Positions 32,570 to 41,359 of a DNA stretch of 64,000 bases are shown piece by piece. Made by a program: the position numbers and the translations under genes. Within the stretch, counting starts at the first letter, position 1. Every line of letters begins with the position of its first letter. Origin of the DNA: Nitrosarchaeum sp. (GTDB lineage: Archaea > Thermoproteota > Nitrososphaeria > Nitrososphaerales > Nitrosopumilaceae); contig NZ_JAILWF010000003.1 of NCBI RefSeq assembly GCF_025699065.1, positions 185,270 through 249,269 on the forward strand, in the 5' to 3' direction. The notes below the pieces were generated by a model. It had not been told where the DNA came from. It ran no database searches and saw only the letters and a list, made by a program, of their open reading frames with translations.

Positions 32570-34294
32570 ATGGCGACATCCATGGAAAATTTTGGAACAT
32601 TAGAGTATGTTTTAGACAAATATTCAAAAATTTGGAGTTGGAAGATTACCGGTCAACGAGCTGTCAGTATGATATCTAGACTCGTGCCTGAAGCATGGTA
32701 TGGTGAAAATACTGATGAAGTAATAATTCCAGACAGTGTTGAAAGTGTAAAACAGATAAAATTGATTATGGATCGTTATCCTCTTGAAATCTTATCCAAA
32801 TCTGCATGGCAACGAAAAATTGTAAAAACGTATACTCCAAAACCCATCCATCCTCCTGTAAAATATAATCTCAACCGTGCAAAAACAGGAGAGCAATTCC
32901 GTGGAAAACTACTGAATTTCCAAAGAGAAGGATTGGATTTCCTATTAAAATCATCAGGAAACGCATTACTTGCTGATGAGATGGGCTTGGGAAAAACTGT
33001 ACAAACATTATCTTATGTTGCAACTGAAAAACAAACATTTCCAGTACTTGTTGTTGCACCATTAGTTACTTTAAACAATTGGGAAAGAGAAATTTCAAAA
33101 TTTTTAAAGAAAAAAAGCAGGAATGGAAGAATTATTGAATCCGAATCTCCGACATCTACTATCATCAGAACTGGAAAATCTAAAGAACTTCCTGTGACTG
33201 ATTTTTACATAATAAACTATGAATTACTTTACAAACGTCTTTCTGATTTATCAAAATTAAATATTCGAACAATTGTTTGCGATGAGGTTCATAATCTAAG
33301 ATCAAAGACTACCCAAAAATACAAGGCTGTTAAAAAATTGGCAGCACTTCCTTCAGTTTCGTATAGGATTGGTTTGTCTGGCACTCCAATTTACAACAGA
33401 GGCTCTGAAATATGGCCAATTGTTGATATTTTGAGACCTGGATTACTTGGAAGTTTCAAAGAATTTTGTGAGTACTTTTGTTATGTCAATGAAAAAGGCA
33501 AAGCGATTGTACTTGAAAACAAACGAGCCTCACTTCGAAATGAATTGCAAAAACATGTCATGCTTAGGCGAAAAAAATCTGATGTTCTAAAAGAATTAAA
33601 AGATAAAGTCAGATACAAAGAAGTCATCGATGCTGATACTGACTACTATCTTGATGAACTAGGAAAAATATGGAATAAGCTTGAAGAAGAACAAAAAGAT
33701 GCTGAAACAGCATTTGACAAATCAGCATCATATCAAAGAGCAATTCAAAGCGAACGACAGATTGCTGGCATTGCCAAAGTTCCACACGTGATTAATTTTG
33801 TTAAAAACATTATGGAGATAGAGGAAAGCGTAGTAGTATTTTGCCATCACAAAGTAATCCATAAATTATTGCATACTAGTCTTGAAGAATTTTCTCCAGT
33901 TACGATTATTGGTGGACAATCCGATAAGACTCGTCAAGAACAAATTGATAAATTCCAAAAAGGAGAATCAAAACTTATGATAGCTGGTATACGAGCTGGA
34001 AACGTAGGAATTAATTTGACTAGAGCTAAATATGTCATTTTTGCAGAACTGGATTGGAGTCCTGCTATACATCGGCAAGCTGAAGATAGATTGCATAGAA
34101 TCGGTCAAAAAAATACTGTATTTGCATACTATCTTATTGGAAAAGGAACACTTGATGATCACGTTGCAAATATTTTAGTTGATAAAAGTTATGAGATTGA
34201 TTCCATTATGGATGAAACAGCTGACACATACGAAAATAGGGATAAAGCTGAATTAATCCTAGCACAAATTCATGATAAAATAAAGTCAAACTAG
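32570..34294 (+). CDS. SNF2-family helicase/ATPase (574 aa)
   Basis: A DNA-translocating ATPase. Walker A/motif I is LLADEMGLGKT (about 134-143), then VAPLVTLNNWERE, the motif II variant CDEVHNLRS (about 240) and GLSGTPIYNR (about 265). RecA domain 2 has FCHHKVIHKLL, MIAGIRAGNVGINLTRA and the motif VI ELDWSPAIHRQAEDRLHRIGQ. Residues 1-110 are an unusual N-terminal region that could bind DNA. Resembles SMARCAL1-like/annealing helicases in length. Overlaps the convergent gene by 9 bases. Confidence 0.93.
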   Translation: MATSMENFGTLEYVLDKYSKIWSWKITGQRAVSMISRLVPEAWYGENTDEVIIPDSVESVKQIKLIMDRYPLEILSKSAWQRKIVKTYTPKPIHPPVKYNLNRAKTGEQFRGKLLNFQREGLDFLLKSSGNALLADEMGLGKTVQTLSYVATEKQTFPVLVVAPLVTLNNWEREISKFLKKKSRNGRIIESESPTSTIIRTGKSKELPVTDFYIINYELLYKRLSDLSKLNIRTIVCDEVHNLRSKTTQKYKAVKKLAALPSVSYRIGLSGTPIYNRGSEIWPIVDILRPGLLGSFKEFCEYFCYVNEKGKAIVLENKRASLRNELQKHVMLRRKKSDVLKELKDKVRYKEVIDADTDYYLDELGKIWNKLEEEQKDAETAFDKSASYQRAIQSERQIAGIAKVPHVINFVKNIMEIEESVVVFCHHKVIHKLLHTSLEEFSPVTIIGGQSDKTRQEQIDKFQKGESKLMIAGIRAGNVGINLTRAKYVIFAELDWSPAIHRQAEDRLHRIGQKNTVFAYYLIGKGTLDDHVANILVDKSYEIDSIMDETADTYENRDKAELILAQIHDKIKSN

Positions 34295-34900
34295 ACTTAA
34301 TTTTTCTTTGATCTTTTCTAGTTTTAAAATTATGTCTTTCTTTCTGTTATGTTCAACTGGCTCGTTGCTAAACTCTTCAATTAATTCATTAATTAATTCA
34401 AAAATCTCCTTTTTTGAAGTATTCTCCGAGTTGTTACTTTGAAATCCAAACTCTTCTATTTTCTTAATTTCTTCTACTCCTTCTGGAAGAATTTCGTACA
34501 TTTTGATTAGTCTGGATTCTTGTCTTAAAGGTGACATTAGGACTAGTTGTTTTTTTCTCAACTTTTCAATCTCTTCAATTAACTCATCTTCTGGTTTTCT
34601 TAAGAAATTTGAAATGGTTTCTATGTCAAATGACTTGATTTCTAATAATCGTAAAATTTTGACACTTGTTGGGATTTGTTCACTCCATAAAGTGTATTTT
34701 GCTAAATCTGTTATGGAAAACGTTCCATCGTTATTCAATGTTAACAGTTTTCTATCTTTTAGTGATGCTAACGAGTCTAATATCCTCCCAACCCCCAATC
34801 TCTTTAATTCTGAATTTTCAATGTCTTTTTCATTAAATGATCCGTTATTTTTAATCCCTAAGAACAGTATTTCTAAATCGATCAGACCTAATTTTGTCAT
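34286..34900 (-). CDS. Winged-helix-like regulatory protein (204 aa)
   Basis: Two winged-helix-like regions (residues about 3-70: LIDLEILFLGIKNNGSF..LGVGRILDSLASLKDRKLLTL; and about 75-140: IPTSVKILRLLEIKSFDIETISNFLRKPEDELIEEIEKLRKKQLV), then a C-terminal coiled coil. Likely a DNA-binding or adaptor protein. Its end overlaps the SNF2 gene tail by 9 bases. Confidence 0.6.
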   Translation of the reverse strand: MTKLGLIDLEILFLGIKNNGSFNEKDIENSELKRLGVGRILDSLASLKDRKLLTLNNDGTFSITDLAKYTLWSEQIPTSVKILRLLEIKSFDIETISNFLRKPEDELIEEIEKLRKKQLVLMSPLRQESRLIKMYEILPEGVEEIKKIEEFGFQSNNSENTSKKEIFELINELIEEFSNEPVEHNRKKDIILKLEKIKEKLSLV

Positions 34901-35038
34901 TATAGTTAATTTCTCCTAGCGGTTATCACTTTTTCCTCTAGACCTCAAAAAATTGAATTTTCATACCGAAAAATCTCTGCAATATCGGGTTTGTCTCATT
35001 AATTTATCTAAAAATGAGCTTTTAGTATTGATCCAGAA

Positions 35039-35046
35039 TATATAAA
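35039..35046 (+). promoter_or_regulatory. TATA box of the TBP gene
   Basis: TATATAAA, 20 bases before ATG 35067, the spacing of a leaderless gene. A TBP gene driven by a near-consensus TATA box could be autoregulated. Confidence 0.55.
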
Positions 35047-35066
35047 GCCGTTTATCTAAAATCTGT

Positions 35067-35630
35067 ATGCCTCAATCAAAACCAATTATTAGTGTTGTAA
35101 ACGTGGTTGCATCTGCATCTGTGGATCAAAAAATCGATCTAAATGATATTACTAAAAAATTTCCCGATACTGAATATAATCCCGATCAATTTCCTGGATT
35201 GGTCTTTAGACTACAAAATCCAAAAACTGCCACTCTTATCTTTAGAACCGGAAAGATGGTATGCACTGGTGGAAAATCTGAAGAAATGGCCATTAAGGCG
35301 GTAAATACAGTTGTTCAAAAACTTCGAAAAGGTGGAATTAAAGTAAAAAAAGATGCAGAAATTACGGTTCAAAATATTGTAGCTTCAATTAATCTAGGTG
35401 GAAAAGTGCATCTTGAAAAAGCTGCTAGAACCTTACCTAGAAGCATGTATGAACCTGAACAATTTCCAGGGTTAATTCATAGAATGTTAGACCCAAAAAC
35501 TGTCATATTGATATTTTCATCTGGAAAACTTGTTTGTACTGGAGCAAAAAATGAATCTGATGTATTTCGTTCTGTTCATAACTTGCATGCTTTACTAGAA
35601 GAAAAAAATCTAATGATATATGATCAATAG
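35067..35630 (+). CDS. tbp: TATA-box binding protein (TBP)
   Basis: Binds the TATA box to start archaeal transcription together with TFB (44717). Two direct repeats of about 90 residues form the saddle: VVNVVASASVDQKIDLNDITKKFP..YNPDQFPGLVFRLQNPKTATLIFRTGKMVCTGGKSE, and then VQNIVASINLGGKVHLEKAARTLP..YEPEQFPGLIHRMLDPKTVILIFSSGKLVCTGAKNE. The length of 187 residues is normal, with no acidic tail. Confidence 0.97.
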   Translation: MPQSKPIISVVNVVASASVDQKIDLNDITKKFPDTEYNPDQFPGLVFRLQNPKTATLIFRTGKMVCTGGKSEEMAIKAVNTVVQKLRKGGIKVKKDAEITVQNIVASINLGGKVHLEKAARTLPRSMYEPEQFPGLIHRMLDPKTVILIFSSGKLVCTGAKNESDVFRSVHNLHALLEEKNLMIYDQ

Positions 35631-35764
35631 CTTTTGAAAAAAAGTTAATTCCAAATTTTTTAATTTTCATATTTTCTTATTTTGTTTAGGGGATAAATCC
35701 GTCAAAAAATCGAGATTATTTGTCACCACTTGAAAAATATATGTGGACATTATCTAATTCGAGT

Positions 35765-36388
35765 ATGGTCAAATATGAATTGCCTAGATTGCCTTATGGA
35801 TATGATGAGCTTGAACCCTTCATCGATACTCAAACTATGGAAATACACCATCAAAAACACCATCAGGCATATGTTGATGGATTAAATAAAACACTAGCAA
35901 AAATTTCAGGAGAATTTCATCCTCAATACATAACATCTGTTCTCTCTGATCTAAATACAATTCCTGAATCTGTCCGCAATGATATATCTTTTTTTGGCGG
36001 TGGTTTTGAAAATCATAAATTATTTTGGGAAACAATGACTCCAAAAAACGATGGTGATCCTAGTGGAAAGTTTGGTGATTCAATTGATGTGTATTTTGAT
36101 AACTTTGAAAATTTTAAAAAAATATTCTCAAACAAAGCATTGTCTATTGAGGGTAGTGGATGGTGTTGGCTTGTATTTAATCAAACTTTTAATAAAATAG
36201 AGATAGTCACTACTGCCAATCAAGATAGTCCTTGGTCAATAAGGAAAATTCCTCTTTTAGGTTTGGATATGTGGGAGCACTCTTACTATCTAAAATACAA
36301 TAATCGAAAATCCGAGTATGTTTCAAATTGGTGGAATGTGGTCAACTGGGATTATGTTGAAAATCGATTTGCTGAGATAGCTGATTGA
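35765..36388 (+). CDS. sod: Superoxide dismutase, Fe/Mn type (207 aa)
   Basis: Converts superoxide to peroxide and oxygen. Metal ligands are visible: His28 in MEIHHQKHHQAYVDGL, His in GGFENHKLFW, and Asp/His in LGLDMWEHSYYLKY. ATG 35765 (MVKYELPRLPYGYDELEP) fits the family start, and a TATA-like AAATATATG lies 25-30 bases before it; an upstream ATG at 35720 lies before that box and is unlikely. Abundant in these aerobic archaea. Metal choice (Fe or Mn) is not decided here. Confidence 0.95.
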   Translation: MVKYELPRLPYGYDELEPFIDTQTMEIHHQKHHQAYVDGLNKTLAKISGEFHPQYITSVLSDLNTIPESVRNDISFFGGGFENHKLFWETMTPKNDGDPSGKFGDSIDVYFDNFENFKKIFSNKALSIEGSGWCWLVFNQTFNKIEIVTTANQDSPWSIRKIPLLGLDMWEHSYYLKYNNRKSEYVSNWWNVVNWDYVENRFAEIAD

Positions 36389-36497
36389 ACAGTACTCTTG
36401 AAATTTCTTAACGTTTGTTTATTCTGTTTTTAAAAATTCAATAAACGTTTAATGTTATTGTAGAACCACTTATCTCTCTTCATCCGTATAGTATGAT

Positions 36498-36866
36498 ATG
36501 AGTACTTACATTGTAAAAAAATCTGGCTTGGATGAATCTAAAATAAAACAAGCATTAGATATGTTGCTGATTGATAGGAGAAATGAATTTCGTGAACTAT
36601 CGGGTGTCCTCTTAAAGACTGCAAAATCTTCTGAACATGTGCCCTATTCTGAACAATTCGTCTTGAATTTCTGTTTGGATGTAAATGACGCGTTTAAGAC
36701 TTGGTCTGGACAAATGCCGCTTTCCGTAAGCTCTCCTCAAAAAGCACTAACAATTCTAAGACAGCTATCCAGAGATAAAACAACGATGAATCAACTGGCT
36801 CATCTCTTGAACATATCTTATACCCTAGCTGACGAATTTCTGGAGATTTATAGACGCTTAAAGTAA
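36498..36866 (+). CDS. Hypothetical helical protein (122 aa)
   Basis: ATG 36498. Helical protein with DESKIKQALDMLLIDRRNEFRELSGVLLKTAK and TTMNQLAHLLNISYTLADEFLEIYRRLK; the end looks like a helix-turn-helix (QLAHLLNISYTLADEFLEI). Possible small DNA-binding protein. No family recognised. Confidence 0.55.
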   Translation: MSTYIVKKSGLDESKIKQALDMLLIDRRNEFRELSGVLLKTAKSSEHVPYSEQFVLNFCLDVNDAFKTWSGQMPLSVSSPQKALTILRQLSRDKTTMNQLAHLLNISYTLADEFLEIYRRLK

Positions 36867-36981
36867 TTTTTTTACTAATCTCAAACTTTCATTTTTATCT
36901 TATTGCTAAATTCTGTGATTATATTTCTAGAATTTTGTATGCCAATAGTTACTCTTAAGTTTGGATTTCGGTTAATTCACT

Positions 36982-37050
36982 ATGATGAAAGACGACTTGG
37001 CGACTTGCGAGAATTTCGATGAGCAAGTTTATGCTGTCTTTCATTTTTAA
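36982..37050 (+). other. Microgene or structured RNA candidate
   Basis: ATG 36982 opens a 22-codon frame (MMKDDLATCENFDEQVYAVF). The same bases carry an inverted repeat: ATGAAAGAC (36984-36992) pairs with GTCTTTCAT (37035-37043), and ACTTG inside pairs with CAAGT. Coding and structure may both be incidental. Lies in the gap between the helical protein and the flavoprotein gene. Confidence 0.3.
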
Positions 37051-37067
37051 CTTTATTTTTCTATGTT

Positions 37068-38516
37068 TTATATGTTTGATAAATTCTTAATTATTGTACT
37101 TTTATGAGAAATAATTTTTCCTGGGTTTAGAATGTTTGAAGGATCGCACATCTTTTTCAACTCTCTGAAAATTTTATAGTTTATTGATCCGTATTGCTTT
37201 CTGACATATTCTGATCTTGCCAATCCATCTCCGTGTTCTCCTGTTGTGGTTCCACCCATCTTGATTATCTTATCAAAATACTCATCTGCAATTAATTTTA
37301 CATCCTTTATTTTTTTCTCGTTTAAAATTAAACGAATATGGATATTTCCATTACCTGCATGTCCATATGCAATTGATTTAGCATGAAATTTCTGATTAAT
37401 TTTCTTTATTGTTAAGAATAATTCTGGAAGATGTTCTATTGGCACTGTGGCATCTTCAATTACATGCATCGTTTTATTTTTCATTGATTTTGAGCTATAA
37501 TATAGGGCAGAATCTCTAAATTTCCACCATCTTTGTATCTCTGAATCATTTTTGATGGTCTTTACAATTATTCCTGTAATTATTTTTTTTAATCTTTTTT
37601 GAGTATTGGTTATTTTGCAATCATACTCTACAAAAAGCAGACAATTGATCATTTTATTAAAATTATGATTGATATTTTTCATTATTGTTTTATCTACAAA
37701 TTCTAGTGCTGAAGGGGATGTTGTTACAATATGGTTACAATCTTGTGCAGCTTCAATTTCTGATTTGTATCCAATTACAAATAAAATTCTTTTTTTTGGA
37801 ATGGAGATGATTTTAAGCTCAGCTGACAATATGATTCCAAGTGAGCCTTCCGAACCTGCAATGACTTTTTGTGTATCGTTAATTGATTTAATTAAATCTA
37901 ATCTATATCCTGAAGAATTTTTTGTAACTTTTGGGAATTTATCTTGTTGTATTTTTTTTGCAATTTTTAGAATTTTTATACCTACTTTTTTATTCTGAGG
38001 TAATGATACTTTTTTCCCGTTACCGTCAATAAATGTGATTTTTTTAATATTGTCAATAACGCTACCATATTTCAAACTCCTACTTCCAGACGAATTGTTA
38101 CCGATCATTCCTCCTGTTGAGCAATATGGTCCTACAGATGGGCTTGGTGGGAAGAATCTCTGATCTTCTTTTAAGACATTGTCTAGATGGCCCTTATTTA
38201 CTCCAGAACCCACTTTGACATAATTATTTTTAATTTTGATTTCATCAAATCTTTTTAAATCTACGATGATTCCTTTGTTAAGTGAATTTCCTACTAATCC
38301 TGTCCCAGCTCCCCTTGGTGTGACTGAAGTTTTGTATTTTTTTGCAATTTTTAATACGTTAATCACATCTTGCTCATTTTTTGGGATGACAACAATCTTT
38401 GGAATTATTTGATAAGCACTTGCATCTACTGAATAATAATTCAAAATCTCTTTATCACAAAAAACATCTCCTGAAATAACCTTCTTTAATGATTTTTGCA
38501 GTTCAAAACTTTTCAT
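37068..38516 (-). CDS. FAD-linked oxidoreductase, GlcD/D-lactate dehydrogenase type (482 aa)
   Basis: Oxidises a 2-hydroxy acid (glycolate or D-lactate). The FAD-binding domain (about 35-215) has SVTPRGAGTGLVGNSLNKGIIVDL and GGMIGNNSSGSRSLKYGSVIDNI. The C-terminal oxidase domain has SIAYGHAGNGNIHIRL, TTTGEHGDGLARSEYVRKQYG and CDPSNILNPGKII. No iron-sulfur partner gene is adjacent, so the electron acceptor is unknown. Transcribed toward 37068. Confidence 0.9.
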   Translation of the reverse strand: MKSFELQKSLKKVISGDVFCDKEILNYYSVDASAYQIIPKIVVIPKNEQDVINVLKIAKKYKTSVTPRGAGTGLVGNSLNKGIIVDLKRFDEIKIKNNYVKVGSGVNKGHLDNVLKEDQRFFPPSPSVGPYCSTGGMIGNNSSGSRSLKYGSVIDNIKKITFIDGNGKKVSLPQNKKVGIKILKIAKKIQQDKFPKVTKNSSGYRLDLIKSINDTQKVIAGSEGSLGIILSAELKIISIPKKRILFVIGYKSEIEAAQDCNHIVTTSPSALEFVDKTIMKNINHNFNKMINCLLFVEYDCKITNTQKRLKKIITGIIVKTIKNDSEIQRWWKFRDSALYYSSKSMKNKTMHVIEDATVPIEHLPELFLTIKKINQKFHAKSIAYGHAGNGNIHIRLILNEKKIKDVKLIADEYFDKIIKMGGTTTGEHGDGLARSEYVRKQYGSINYKIFRELKKMCDPSNILNPGKIISHKSTIIKNLSNI

Positions 38517-38555
38517 GGAGTAAATCTGCTTGATTTTCTATTAAGTTTTAATGCT

Positions 38556-39167
38556 CTAGTAGATTCTTGCTAATGCTTGCAGATCTAACAATGATATTGC
38601 AGTGTGTCTCATATCTATAATTGATTGCATCAGGTCATTTTTTTCATTAGTATGACCTAAACCTAACGCATGACCTAACTCATGTCTGACGATTGTCTTT
38701 AACTGATTCTCGTTTAATTCGTCTACATTGAATATTTTTACAAACGCTTTTTCAATATTGCCATTTTTATCATAATACAAATTTGTATATCCATCATAGC
38801 CATTGGTGTCAATTTTATCCATTAGATAGATGATGATCACATCTTGTGAGTCTAGTTTTGATTGTACATGTAATGTGGGAATTGTAACATCGTATGATTC
38901 TGATATTTGTCTAATTCCTTCATTCCATCCTTGAAATAATTTTTTTCCAGAATTAATTACCTCTTTAGAATTTATAGTATCTTCGACAATATCTACATGT
39001 TTTTGACTGACCTTTGCGTCACGAATTATTAGTACTTGTATTTCATTATTTTTGACTTCTTTCCAAGCTGCTAGCTCATCCCATTTGTGATTGTATTCTG
39101 CCCATGATTCTATTGGAATTATAGTTACTATCATTATTATCACACTTGACAATAATAGATATTTCAC
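38556..39167 (-). CDS. Secreted matrixin-type zinc metalloprotease (203 aa)
   Basis: Signal peptide (MKYLLLSSVIIMIVTIIPIESWAEY), then a short metzincin domain. The zinc motif HELGHALGLGH is at residues 162-172, followed by the Met-turn (NDLMQS, Met180). The order fits matrixins, in reduced form without propeptide. Probably cleaves extracellular proteins; target unknown. Confidence 0.88.
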   Translation of the reverse strand: MKYLLLSSVIIMIVTIIPIESWAEYNHKWDELAAWKEVKNNEIQVLIIRDAKVSQKHVDIVEDTINSKEVINSGKKLFQGWNEGIRQISESYDVTIPTLHVQSKLDSQDVIIIYLMDKIDTNGYDGYTNLYYDKNGNIEKAFVKIFNVDELNENQLKTIVRHELGHALGLGHTNEKNDLMQSIIDMRHTAISLLDLQALARIY

Positions 39168-39468
39168 ATGGTATGAACATCATAGAGTATAATATTGATC
39201 GGTTCGTATTTTTAATAACATACAACAATCAAGATTCATGCCTGCGATTTTGTTATCTTATGATGTTATGATAAAAATACACATGATTATTGTTTTATTA
39301 TTGTAATTTTTATAATATGGGTTGTAGAATTTTCATCAATGTATTTAATCTACTATCCGGATGTATTGTTGGCATCTTTTTCTTTTGTTTAAAAATATTG
39401 AAATTTTTTAATAAATTTTAAGAAATTATTTGAATAAGATTATTTTGTAATATTCTATATGAAAATAA
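39168..39468. other. AT-rich gap without a recognised gene
   Basis: About 300 bases of strongly AT-rich sequence between two divergent genes. It must hold both promoters. Only very short frames are seen, none convincing. Confidence 0.5.
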
Positions 39469-39738
39469 TTGAGAAGTGTTCACGAAGATATTGTAAATTT
39501 AGAAAAACAAATTCTCCAAACTGAAGATAAACTCTTAGATTATATTCGATCTGGTTATGTAGGCGGAATTAAAAAGTCATTACATAGTTTAGATTCTGAT
39601 CTAAAATATCTTAGCATACTTGCAAATGGAGCTCCCATTGACAAAAATGAAGATCGTAAAATCATGGATTTTTTGAGAACTCACTATGAATATTTGCAAA
39701 AGTTATCAATTCCGCATAAATTATCACACGGAGGATAA
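39469..39738 (+). CDS. Small helical protein (89 aa)
   Basis: TTG 39469 start. Helical (VHEDIVNLEKQILQTEDKLLDYIRSGYVGGIKKSLHSLD) without cysteines. It is one base before the next ATG, and GGAGG near its end serves as the Shine-Dalgarno of that gene. No family recognised. Confidence 0.6.
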   Translation: MRSVHEDIVNLEKQILQTEDKLLDYIRSGYVGGIKKSLHSLDSDLKYLSILANGAPIDKNEDRKIMDFLRTHYEYLQKLSIPHKLSHGG

Positions 39739-39739
39739 T

Positions 39740-40132
39740 ATGGACGCTGCAAAACTTTTACAAATAATTATGGATTCTGACGTTAATATTCGACATAGCG
39801 TAATTACTGACATAGATGGAAACATAATTTCAGTAAATCATCGTCAAGGAGTGGTGAATTATTTATCTGAAGACGAAACAATCGCATCTTTGAAAAGAGC
39901 GGCAAGTGCATGGAAAGCACGAAAACAACTTAGCCCAAAAATTGGAAGAGGGCTTTATGCGGTTGCAGCATTTGAAAAAATTACTAGGATCACATTCCCA
40001 TTAGGAAATGATTATCTAATCTTTGTAAGTATGGGTTCGGATACTACTAGAATGGATCTTCATGAAGGAGGACAAAAACAAATCATTGAACATGTTTTGA
40101 ATATTCTAAGTAGAGATCCTACCAAAGCCTAA
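39740..40132 (+). CDS. Thaumarchaeal hypothetical protein, roadblock/profilin-like (130 aa)
   Basis: ATG 39740 preceded by GGAGGATAAT, a good Shine-Dalgarno, which decides the start. MDAAKLLQIIMDSDVNIRHSVITDIDGNIISVNHRQG and the central VAAFEKITRITFPLGNDYLIFVSM have the pattern of a small alpha/beta profilin or roadblock-like sensor. Family assignment is uncertain. In operon with the 89-aa gene. Confidence 0.55.
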   Translation: MDAAKLLQIIMDSDVNIRHSVITDIDGNIISVNHRQGVVNYLSEDETIASLKRAASAWKARKQLSPKIGRGLYAVAAFEKITRITFPLGNDYLIFVSMGSDTTRMDLHEGGQKQIIEHVLNILSRDPTKA

Positions 40133-40167
40133 AAATTTGTATTGTTGACTATTTTCAGTAAAGCTTT

Positions 40168-40446
40168 TTGCTAGCTGTAAACGAAACCAGATTATTGGAC
40201 TTTATGCTAGAAGAAGAATTATTGGATTTGTTGACTTTCTGTTTGCAAAATCCTGAATCTTCTGAATTAGAAGAAAAGAAAAAAAGAATTACCGAGATTG
40301 GTGGAGAACTATTTTCTGATGGTGGAATTGATGCTCTTGAAAATTTTTTCTTTGTAGTAAAAAACAGAATAATTCAAGAAATAGAAAAAGATCCATCTCC
40401 ACTGCGTTCGCTGTGGAATGGACTATCTCCGGAATGGCATTACTAG
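40168..40446 (+). CDS. Acidic helical protein (92 aa)
   Basis: TTG 40168. Helical and acidic (LLDFMLEEELLDLLTFCLQNPESSELEEKKKRITEIG), with a C-terminal LRSLWNGLSPEWHY. Follows the 130-aa gene after 35 bases. No family recognised. Confidence 0.55.
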   Translation: MLAVNETRLLDFMLEEELLDLLTFCLQNPESSELEEKKKRITEIGGELFSDGGIDALENFFFVVKNRIIQEIEKDPSPLRSLWNGLSPEWHY

Positions 40447-40462
40447 TTTAACTTGTTAGTTT

Positions 40463-40606
40463 CTAGCCTCTACCGATTCTAAAAATAGCTGTACTGCATT
40501 TTGGGCAGGTGCCTTTTAGAGCTGGTTTGCCATTTTTCATGGTGTATGGTTTTGCGCCTTCGATGTCTCTTTTATCTCGGCACTTTACGCAATATCCTAT
40601 TGTCAT
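40463..40606 (-). CDS. Zinc-ribbon protein, DUF5679-like (47 aa)
   Basis: MTIGYCVKCRDKRDIEGAKPYTMKNGKPALKGTCPKCSTAIFRIG: CxxC pairs with a GRPALKGTCPxCG-type second half, a widespread archaeal and bacterial short zinc ribbon. Complete from ATG 40606. Probably nucleic-acid associated. Confidence 0.85.
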   Translation of the reverse strand: MTIGYCVKCRDKRDIEGAKPYTMKNGKPALKGTCPKCSTAIFRIGRG

Positions 40607-40764
40607 ATCGTTAATAGGCACGTGGTTCTATTAGCGAGATCTTGTTAATTTTTTTTTACTATGAGGCAAACCTCTGATCTTAATTTCCTACGTAAATTTG
40701 ATATTAGTTGTACTTGATTTTTTTCTTCGTATTTTTTATGTGTGTATTTTGTAAGTAATCATTG

Positions 40765-41226
40765 TTAACTGATAATCTTTAACGTTACATACTGTGCTAA
40801 TGCATCATTTTTGATTACCTTTGCAATTTTTCCATCATTGTTAACTATGTTCTCTATGTCCCATACAAAAATCTCGGCTGTGTATTCTCCAGATACTTTT
40901 GGAGTCCATGATAATGCTGGACTGAATGTTTGACCTGGATTGAGTGAACCTATTACCCAATTTATTGACATGGTTATGTCATTTTGATTTTTAATCTGAA
41001 CTATATATGCAAATTCTTGAGCTTTTTCTTGATTGTTTTTTATATCTACAGAAATCTGAACTTGCTGATTGACATTGATCTGATTTGATATTTGTGATCC
41101 AAATGAATTTACAAGTCTGGGGTTTGTGATATCAACTCTGTCTAATGGTTCTATTGTAAATGCCGGATTGATAAAAACTGTAAATGTTAACAATATTGAA
41201 AAAGTAATCCCTAATTGCTTTATCAT
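40765..41226 (-). CDS. Secreted CARDB-like domain protein (153 aa)
   Basis: Signal peptide (MIKQLGITFSILLTFTVFINPAFT), then one beta-sandwich domain of the CARDB/adhesion type (QINVNQQVQISVDIKNNQEKAQEFAYIVQIKN..WTPKVSGEYTAEIFVWD). Single domain; extracellular. Function unknown. Confidence 0.7.
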   Translation of the reverse strand: MIKQLGITFSILLTFTVFINPAFTIEPLDRVDITNPRLVNSFGSQISNQINVNQQVQISVDIKNNQEKAQEFAYIVQIKNQNDITMSINWVIGSLNPGQTFSPALSWTPKVSGEYTAEIFVWDIENIVNNDGKIAKVIKNDALAQYVTLKIIS

Positions 41227-41359
41227 AATTTTCTGGCAATTATTTTGTTAATAAAGCATTTCTACACTATTTTTGATTTGTTTGGTTTACTTTTAGTTAT
41301 GTTGTGTATTTTTTATTATATGATATTTTGAGTAATTGCTTTATTTCTATGATTGGTGA

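Noticed and set aside
39290..39400. Possible 21-codon reverse microgene in the AT-rich gap
   Set aside because: No promoter spacing, no conserved motif, and a very short frame in AT-rich DNA.
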